Source: Fagopyrum homotropicum (taxonomy: Eukaryota; Streptophyta; Magnoliopsida; Caryophyllales; Polygonaceae). Taken from it: a stretch of DNA of 64,000 nt. The stretch's first letter is position 1; each line of letters begins with the position of its first letter. The stretch spans positions 105,668,320-105,732,319 of the forward strand of contig BSWB01000003.1 of the NCBI GenBank assembly GCA_033239125.1, given 5' to 3'. Shown one piece after another: positions 57,246 to 64,000 of the stretch. The notes below the pieces were generated by a model. It searched no databases. It was not told the DNA's origin and saw only the letters and a list, made by a program, of their open reading frames with translations. The translations under genes and the position numbers were made by a program.

Positions 57246-58954
57246 GACGCCCCCGAATTTGGTCAAGCTAATGACCTTAAAGAAGCGCTTAATGGGAGGC
57301 AACCCATTGGTACATGTCTTTTCCTTTTTGTTTTTGGTTTCGTTTTCACTTTTTGCTTTTGCCTTTGTTTTGGTGTGTTTTGGTGTGTTTGGTGTTTGTG
57401 TGTTAGAGTCTAGGTAGCATGTATGTCTTGCAAGGCATGAGGAAGGTGATGATGATGATCCCGCATCAAACGTGGGTGGAGCGGAATGGGACTTGGACGG
57501 CTAGCGGTGCTTATCGCGGGTCCCGACGCCATAATGAACATCAAGAGCTCTCTACCACCTTTGACTGATCATCCATCATCACTCCACATGAATGAACCAA
57601 AATACCGAAAGCAACACCATTTTTACATTGTGAGGACTCTCTTTCACTCTTCTTTACTTGATTTGCACATTGGGGACAATGTGTTTCTAAGTATGGGGTG
57701 GGGTTTTCATAATCATTTGCATGATTGCATCTAGGATAGTTTAATATTTTTGTCACATGTTTCATTAGCTTTGGCATTGTACATACATATTTCGAAAAAT
57801 CCAATAAAATCAGAAAATTTAAAAATTTTTTAGTGCTTCTAAGTTTGGGTATGACCCTTATGATGAGATTGTTTTGTGAATTGGCTATGGATGGCCTTGT
57901 GTGTTGAATGGATGTATGCCTATGTGGACTTGAAATACTTCTCTTGAATCCCATGTATGAATTGTGATTAAGATGCTTGTCTTGATTGGATTGAGGATTG
58001 ATGGTCGAAATTACATGCTAGTTCTTGCACATCATCTAGGAATGACTAAGGCAATTCATCTTTCTCTACTTGTCATCTTGATCATGTTGTTTGAGCACCT
58101 CAATTGATATCAAAATTTGACCTCTTTTGACCCATCCGAGAATAGGAGCATGCTACTGTGTTGAGTGTGTGAAAGCAAGTGTGGGGGTGAAGTTGTTGAT
58201 GAATGAATGTTGTGAATGAAGTGCTGAATTTGTTGTGAAAGTGTAGAAAAAAATATAGGTTTGGGGACTTTGGTTTTGATGACGAGTAACTCGGCACCAT
58301 TCACATAATTGGGTGTTTGTGCCTTGCCAAAGTCGGATAAACTTAATATTGTAACGAGTCTTGGTATGTGTGCCCGGTGTGAGGCACCTCGGTAAAATTC
58401 CGAGGTCCGCTAATCACCAAGGTTTCGGCTTTTGTACCAATACCATTGTCTCAAAAATAAGTGAAAGAAAAAGAAAATGAAAAAGAAAAGAAAAGAAAGA
58501 AAAGATGGAGAAAAATATACACTTGTGGGAAGTTGATCAAAGATGAAATTGTGGAGTTAGTTCCTTTCCCGGATTAGCATCACATGACCTAGAAAAATTC
58601 CCACCTTATCACAACGTTTCTTGGCCTCTTCTTTCCTAAGCCCTTGTGACCTATTTGCATGTGTGTAAGAGTTAGTGATCTAGATTGGATATACTCATGA
58701 TCATCTTGACTTCTTCATTTTCACCTTTCATGCATGCTTTCGAGTTAAGTATAATTTTCTTTCCATGCCTTCATTCATTTGATGCATGATTGCTTGTCTA
58801 TTGCCATGAAACATGATTATGAAGGTGATCCATCTTATGAAGAACAATTCTAAAAAGATTTTATGTTGTTTTTCTGCATTCATAAACCATGTCATCTCTT
58901 AGCCTATAGTTGGACCTTGCTCAAGGACGAGCAAGTCTTAAGTATGGGGTATTT
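57246..58954 (+). other. Element D post-pol region and polypurine tract
   Basis: Non-coding. AAGTATGGGGTGGGG lies at 57689-57703 and AAGTATGGGGTATTT at 58940-58954. A block at 58270-58440 is conserved with B and, in part, A. There is no third ORF. Confidence 0.7.
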
Positions 58955-60774
58955 TGATAACATGATTTATGACGTTAGTTTAGGCATTCATTTAGATAGT
59001 TTTTCCCGTTATTCATGCATGGTTTGACATTAGTTCATGACATTTACGCTTAATTCATGCATTTTGTCGAGATAGACATCTACACGAACTCTTGTCGGTT
59101 TTGTAGGTATTTTGGGGAACTTTTGGAGCTTAATCGATACATTCGAGGATCATTCCTCGTGATGACACACTTCCGGACTCATTAGGAAGCAAGCTAGGAG
59201 CAAAGGAGAACACATAGGACCTTGTTGCTGCATGCCTTGCACCAACTCATGGCTTGATGATCAAAAGGAAGCTGAACAGAGGATTTCACGGTCCAGAGGC
59301 CGTGGTTTTGGCCGTAATTTTGGCCGTGGTTCTCTCTGGACAGCTGTGACAGCTGTCCCACGATCTCCATAACTGACTCTTGCCCTTGATGGAGAATATA
59401 AGTGGTCCTGCAGGCTGTTGCTAGGGGACTCTCTCCCACACTCTCTCACAAAATATCATTCCATTTGGAGGCTACTCTTGGAGAGGAAGAAATACTCTCT
59501 CATTTTGGAGAAGAAGAACAACAACACTAGTTTTAGAGTTTTCATAGCTTTTGAGTGGTTTTTGAGTAAGCTTGTTGAAGACATTTGCAAGGATTTGTAA
59601 GGAACAATTTGGACCTTCTTTTGAAGGGTTCTAAGTCTTTCTTAAACATATATTCAGCTTGGTTTACTTGTGTTTACTTGTTTCTCTTCTCTTTCATTTC
59701 ATTTTCTTGCTATGGAAGCCATGAATGTTTGCTTGTTGAGTTTGAATGTTAAAATGCTTGTTGTTGGCTAAATAGTAGTGATTCTAGGGTAACGGAATGA
59801 TGGTTTTGGCTTAGACTATGATATAATAGACTTAAATGTATGATTTGCTTGCTCGAACATAGCCTCTTTTACAAATCACGGTTTGTTCTTGCCCTTTCCA
59901 CGGCCGTGGTTTAGGATGAAATGCCCGTGATTTTCTCTATTGTGCTTGTATTGATAAATCTTAATTTTAGGATGTTAGATTGTTGAAATCCTAGTGTTTG
60001 TTAAGCATAATCTAGCCTAGGGTGACCTAATGCTAGCAAACTAAGTGAGGGAAGAGACCTACCCGGTGATTTCCGACCTTAAGTACCAATGATGATAAAC
60101 CCTAGGTAGTAGTGAGCCTCACAAGCCGCTATTGGACTTAGTGTGGGGTTCTTACTTAGGACTTGCCTTCCCGAGACTTACCCGGTAAGGAAAGGTTTGA
60201 CCCCTAGATAGGAATCCGGTTTGTGTAGAATTCCCATCCTTAAGCTCCTAGAGACTTACCCGGTAATAGGACCTTAGGTGCGGCATTAGTGGACCATGAG
60301 ACCTACCCGGTGATTGATCCCGATTGAGAAACACCCTTTCCCAACATACCATAGCTAGTCCAAGGTTGATTAGAAGCTTGAGTCCAATTCCATAACCGAA
60401 ATTCCTAACCCCTAGAATCCGTTTTTCTCTCTCTGATCACATATCTTGTGTTTGTGTTGCTTATTTGTGTTGTTAGCTTGATTCGTTAGTTTGTTTTATA
60501 ATCTTGCATCTTTTGTGATCTTTGTTTCATAACCACAAAACCAAACCCAAAAACATCATGATTTTCGTTTCTTTATTCCTTTCCCTTTTCTTAGACCAGA
60601 TTTACACTATTTATGATCATTTGCTTGATTTGATTTCACCTTAGTCTTTGTGTCCGACCTCGAAATACTATCCTTGATACAAAACGACCCATACACTGTG
60701 GGTTCGCTAGGAGTTAGGAAAATATATCGAGTTATAAATTTAAGACTTTTGTACTATACAATCTTAGCGTAATA
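58955..60774 (+). repeat. Element D 3' LTR
   Basis: 1,820 bp partner of 49675-51493, with palindromes near 59290-59335 and 59897, and the hairpin near 60686. Confidence 0.9.
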
Positions 60775-61280
60775 TTCAAAAGAAGGTCCAAATCGTTCCT
60801 TACAAATCCTTGCAAATGTCTTCAACAAGCTCACTCAAAAGCTATGAAAACTCTAAAACTAGTGTTGTTCTTCTTCTTCTCCAAAATGAGAGAGTATTTC
60901 TTCCTCTCCAAGAGTAGCCTCCAAATGGAATGATGTGTTGTGAGACAGTGTTGTTAGCTTGATTCGTTAGTTTGTTTTATAATCTTGCATCTTTTGTGAT
61001 CTTTGTTTGATCACCACAAAACAAAACCCAAAAACATCATGATTTTTGTTTCTTTATTCCTTTCCCTTTTCTTAAACTAGATTTACACTATCTATGATCA
61101 TTTGCTTGATTTGATTTCACCTTAGTCTTTGTGTTCGACCTCGGAATACTATCCTTGCTACAAAACGACCCATACACTGTGGGTTCGCTAGGAGTTAGGA
61201 AAATATATCGAGTTATAAATTAAAGACTTCTGTGCTATACAATCTTAGCGTAATAAGTTTTTGGCGCCGTTGCCGGAGAC
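60775..61280. repeat. Rearranged D-family LTR fragments with intact primer-binding site
   Basis: 60775-60945 is a reverse-complement copy of an LTR segment (equivalent to about 50164-50334). 60948-61255 is a direct copy of an LTR tail, followed by TGGCGCCGTTGCCGG (61262-61276). The inverted part matches D's 5' LTR better than its 3' LTR (it lacks the 3' LTR insertion). The primer-binding site is better preserved than D's own, so these pieces come from another copy or an earlier state. Confidence 0.85.
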
Positions 61281-62735
61281 CAATACATCCTCGCCTCTAA
61301 AAGTATGTGACACGAGGACCGATACATCCTCGCCTCTGAGCCTGCTAGCCAGCTGCACAAGTATCGGTCACACAATCTGTGTACCCTATGGAAGTGAATT
61401 GTGCCCTTTCCGTAAAGTCAGTCTGGTCTAACATAAGAGAACCTCCCAGACTCCACGGCGGGATGAAAGGAAAAGGTTATCACAACCACGCATACGGGGC
61501 AATCAATAAAACATAGGTCGGTATAAACGGCATCTCATGCCATCATAGCAAACATATAAAGCACACACCACTCATGCAAACACCCAATATAAGGATGGCA
61601 ACTAAGTAAGTCCTATAGACTTACCTCAACCTCGTACACAACTCACCACAACCAACCTCCAATCCTGAGAGAGGGGCACTACCTAATAACAAGGCATAGA
61701 AGGATATCGACCTCTATTCATCAAAGGGGTCACACCTAGACCCAAAGGGATCCATAAGGATCATACTCGAACTCAAAATCTTAACCAACATCAACCTAAG
61801 TCCTTAAAGCCGTACAAGGCATAAACCGATCATAACCTCAACCAAACACATCCTCACACCTCTAGCATGATCCTATACACTCACACTAGGGAAGGAGAGA
61901 ACAAAGGCATCCTAAGGTAAGCCTAGAAGCAACACACACCTGCAGAACCAAGTACAGGACCTTGCTGATGCAGGTGGGCGCATGGGCGGCTCAAAAGTGG
62001 CGTAGGGGCGGATCTTGGCCGGCGTTGGGGCGGCTGCAAGGTGGCGTTGGGGCGGCTGGACAGCAAGGGGCACCACCTTAGCCCTTTCTTCACTTATTCT
62101 TTCGATTCGTTACTCCTTCTTCACTCTAATATCAGCATACATACATAACATACATATATATATACATCAACACAAGCCAAACATGGTTGGAACATGATCC
62201 AAGCCTAAAGAATCTAAGCTAGGCTAAGGAAAGAGAGGAAAAGAAGAAGAAAAGAAGAAAGAAAGAAGAAAATCCATGGAAGCTTACCAACCAAGCTCTC
62301 CAAGAGATCAACACAACACCAACACAACCACAAGCTGGCTCATAGGGCTCAACAACAACAACCAACATCAAAGCCAAGCAAAGCTATCCAAAACTCTCAC
62401 AAACTTCACAAAACTAAAGAGAAGATCAAACAAGAATGATCCAAGGAAGAAGAGAGGAGAATATGTACGTAGAAGAGAGAGAGAGAAGCTAAAGATACAG
62501 AACCCTCATCAGAAGGTAAGGGATGAAGGTTATAAAGGGGTAAAAAGAGTAAAGCACCGGTCAAAGGGTCAAAGAAGACGGCTGCAACACACAAAGCCGC
62601 AGGGGCGGACTTTGTGAGCCGCAGTGGCGGCCTAGGCAAACCGCAGGGGCGCCTCCAAGTTCACGCAGGGGCGGAACAGGTTGAATCTGGTTCCTCAGCT
62701 CACTCTCTCATCAACTCAGCAACTAGGCTCTTACA
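61281..62735 (-). repeat. Element E 3' LTR, inner part
   Basis: This continues the LTR begun at 49146 and ends TTACA at 62735 (TGTAAG on the minus strand). It holds repeats of ATACATCCTCGCCTCT (61282, 61323), GGGGCGG words at 61975-62065 and 62595-62680, and a CTGGGAGGTTCTCT-like block as in element C's LTR. ORFs at 62015 and 62276 are not gene-like. Confidence 0.8.
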
Positions 62736-63330
62736 TCTCACCCCCTAAAAACAAGTTTAGTCCCAAAACTTGCAAAATCCCAAATCTTCTGTGACCCATA
62801 AGCCGAGGTATAACTCTCTCTCTCTCTCTCTCTATCAAAGGTATCACATCTCCGCTCAGAAAGTCATAACCTATATAAATCTATAACCTCAAATATAAAC
62901 ATGGAGGAATCATCATCTCCAGAAAACAGGGTCATAACGCTACCCAAAGGTGTAGAGGAGTCACATCTCTCGCCATACCACATCACAAGGCATAGAGGAA
63001 GCACATCTGTAGCCAAACATAATCACATACATCGTATGGAGGAATAACATCTCCACTGAAACTATGTCCATCAAAGTAGCATGGAGGAAAGAACCATCTC
63101 TAGCTGAATCATAATCAACTCAAATAGCACTGGAGGAAAGAACCATCTCTAGTTGTAACAAATATCAGACTCAAATAGCATGAAGAGAGTAATCATCTCC
63201 AACTATAACATACATCATGCTAGCACAGCAAGATCTAATAAGATCATAAAACATATCATAGCTAGCATGGAATAAGCACATCAAAGCATATAAGCACATA
63301 AACACATACTCACCAAGATAACACTAAGAT
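62736..63330 (-). other. Element E polypurine tract and 3' untranslated tandem repeats
   Basis: The polypurine run (minus strand TTTTAGGGGG) is at 62741-62750. A CT microsatellite lies near 62814-62834. About seven degenerate repeats of 40-51 bp with core CATGGAGGAA...CATCTC run from about 62900 to 63225. No ORF is present. Confidence 0.7.
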
Positions 63331-64000
63331 CTACTCATCGACCCTAGATACATCTATCTCGGCATAAAACTCTGGATAGTTCCTCTGGATATTATCCTCA
63401 GTCTCCCATGTATCCTCCTCAGGCCCACGCCTAGACCACTATATCCTCATCATAGGAATGTCCTTCGTACGCAGGCGTCTCACACCTCGCTCGAAGACTG
63501 CAATAGGATGCTCAACAAAGGTGTGGTCTGGCTCCACCACCAAATCTTCATAACTCATAATGTGCCTCGGATCTGGTATGTACTCTCTCAACTGAGACAC
63601 ATGAAACACGAGGTGAACACCCTATAACCTCGGAGGCAAAGCTAATCTGTAGGCTGCTCTCCCAACTCTATCCAATATCTTGAAAGGACCGACATATGGG
63701 GGAGTCAACTTTCCCTTTATGCCAAAACGTCTGACGCCTCACGTCGGAGATACTCTCAACCAGACATGAGATCCTACCCTGAACTCTAGAGGTCGACGCC
63801 TCTTGTCTGCATACGACTTTTGGCGACTCTCTGCAGCCATCATCCTCTCTCTAATCAGCACTACTCGAGCCATATCATCCTGAATCTGCTCTAGCGCTAT
63901 CCCACTGATACTACTAGGCTCATCCCAACATAAAAGTGTACGACATCTACGTCCATATAGTGCCTTATAAGGAGCCACCCCAATAGATGCATGCCAGCTG
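63331..64000 (-). pseudogene. Element E integrase C-terminus and chromodomain-like tail
   Basis: The minus strand enters the window within the integrase (MAPYKALYGRRCRTLLCWDE), continues through KRRRPLEFRVGSHVWLRVSP, then a TGA near 63739 at a position that is an Arg codon in element C. It goes on in the same frame via VGPFKILDRVG, FHVSQLREYIPDPRH and the chromodomain-like WETEDNIQRNYPEFY, ending at 63331. At least two more stops are present, one at a Gln codon of C. It is a close relative of C's polyprotein, orientation reversed. The remainder lies beyond the window. Confidence 0.9.

Larger units (their letters stand above)
49675..60774 (+). mobile_element. Element D: Athila-like Ty3 retrotransposon, same family as B
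   Basis: LTRs of 1,819 and 1,820 bp start TGATAAC and end GCGTAATA. Total length is 11.1 kb. It is inserted in the 3' LTR of element E. The left flank is TATGT, but the right end abuts an inverted LTR piece rather than TATGT, so the right junction is rearranged. LTRs differ at clearly more positions than those of B, including a 9-10 bp insertion near 59560, so D looks older. All domains are recognisable but broken. Confidence 0.9.

Noticed and set aside
62015..62640. ORFs of 60-113 codons in element E's LTR
   Set aside because: Low-complexity readings (Lys/Arg- or Gln-rich) in LTR sequence; no family resemblance.

Overview
The window is plant nuclear DNA, almost certainly from a eudicot. It holds one spliced host gene and a deep nest of LTR retrotransposons that fills about 54 of 64 kb. 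Primer-binding sites match initiator tRNA-Met and tRNA-Asp, and the Ty3 elements have Athila-like and Tekay/Del-like protein features. There are no bacterial-type genes, rRNA, tRNA or CRISPR arrays.

Region 1-9890 is the host-gene neighbourhood. It starts with a partial, minus-strand Athila-type LTR (1-1237). It then has decayed pieces of a LINE (2400-3470) and a Mutator-like transposase (3779-4444), both on the minus strand. The one convincing cellular gene is on the minus strand, in three exons between 8710 and 5563. It encodes a coiled-coil protein of about 675 residues related to the plant USO1-like/BRANCHLESS TRICHOME family. Upstream of it are short repeat fields.

Region 9890-64000 is a nested stack. 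The outermost host is a Ty1/copia element (5' LTR ending near 11210; 3' LTR outside the window) with gag-integrase, RT-RNase H and a degraded third ORF. Three Ty3 elements sit inside it. Element C (13422-24212, Tekay-like, TSD TCTAG) splits pol. Element B (26370-48850, minus strand, Athila-like, TSD AATGT) splits the third ORF and is itself split by element A (32692-44103, plus strand, TSD GTGAT). Element E (49146 to beyond 64000, minus strand, Tekay-like) has its 3' LTR split by element D (49675-60774, plus strand, same family as B). LTR-LTR divergence counted by eye gives C < A < B < D, which agrees with A lying inside B.

Nearly every ORF is broken. Exceptions are A's 750-codon protease-integrase frame, from which the RT-RNase H block is cleanly missing, and A's third ORF, broken by a single stop. 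C keeps one frame for 4.9 kb with six stops and no frameshift.

The most interesting signal is shared architecture rather than one gene. Each family carries its own palindrome: CACCTCGACCGAGGTG in A, CCACGGCCGTGG in B/D, TTTCAAGGCCTTGAAA in the copia element. It recurs in the LTR and in low-complexity coding linkers. In A and the copia element it also lies just upstream of a TATA-like site preceding the third ORF. A and B/D further share a four-fold LTR motif, a covarying LTR hairpin, a duplicated polypurine-like motif and a conserved block after pol. Element boundaries and TSDs were read directly; clade names and functions come from family knowledge; regulatory ideas are inference.
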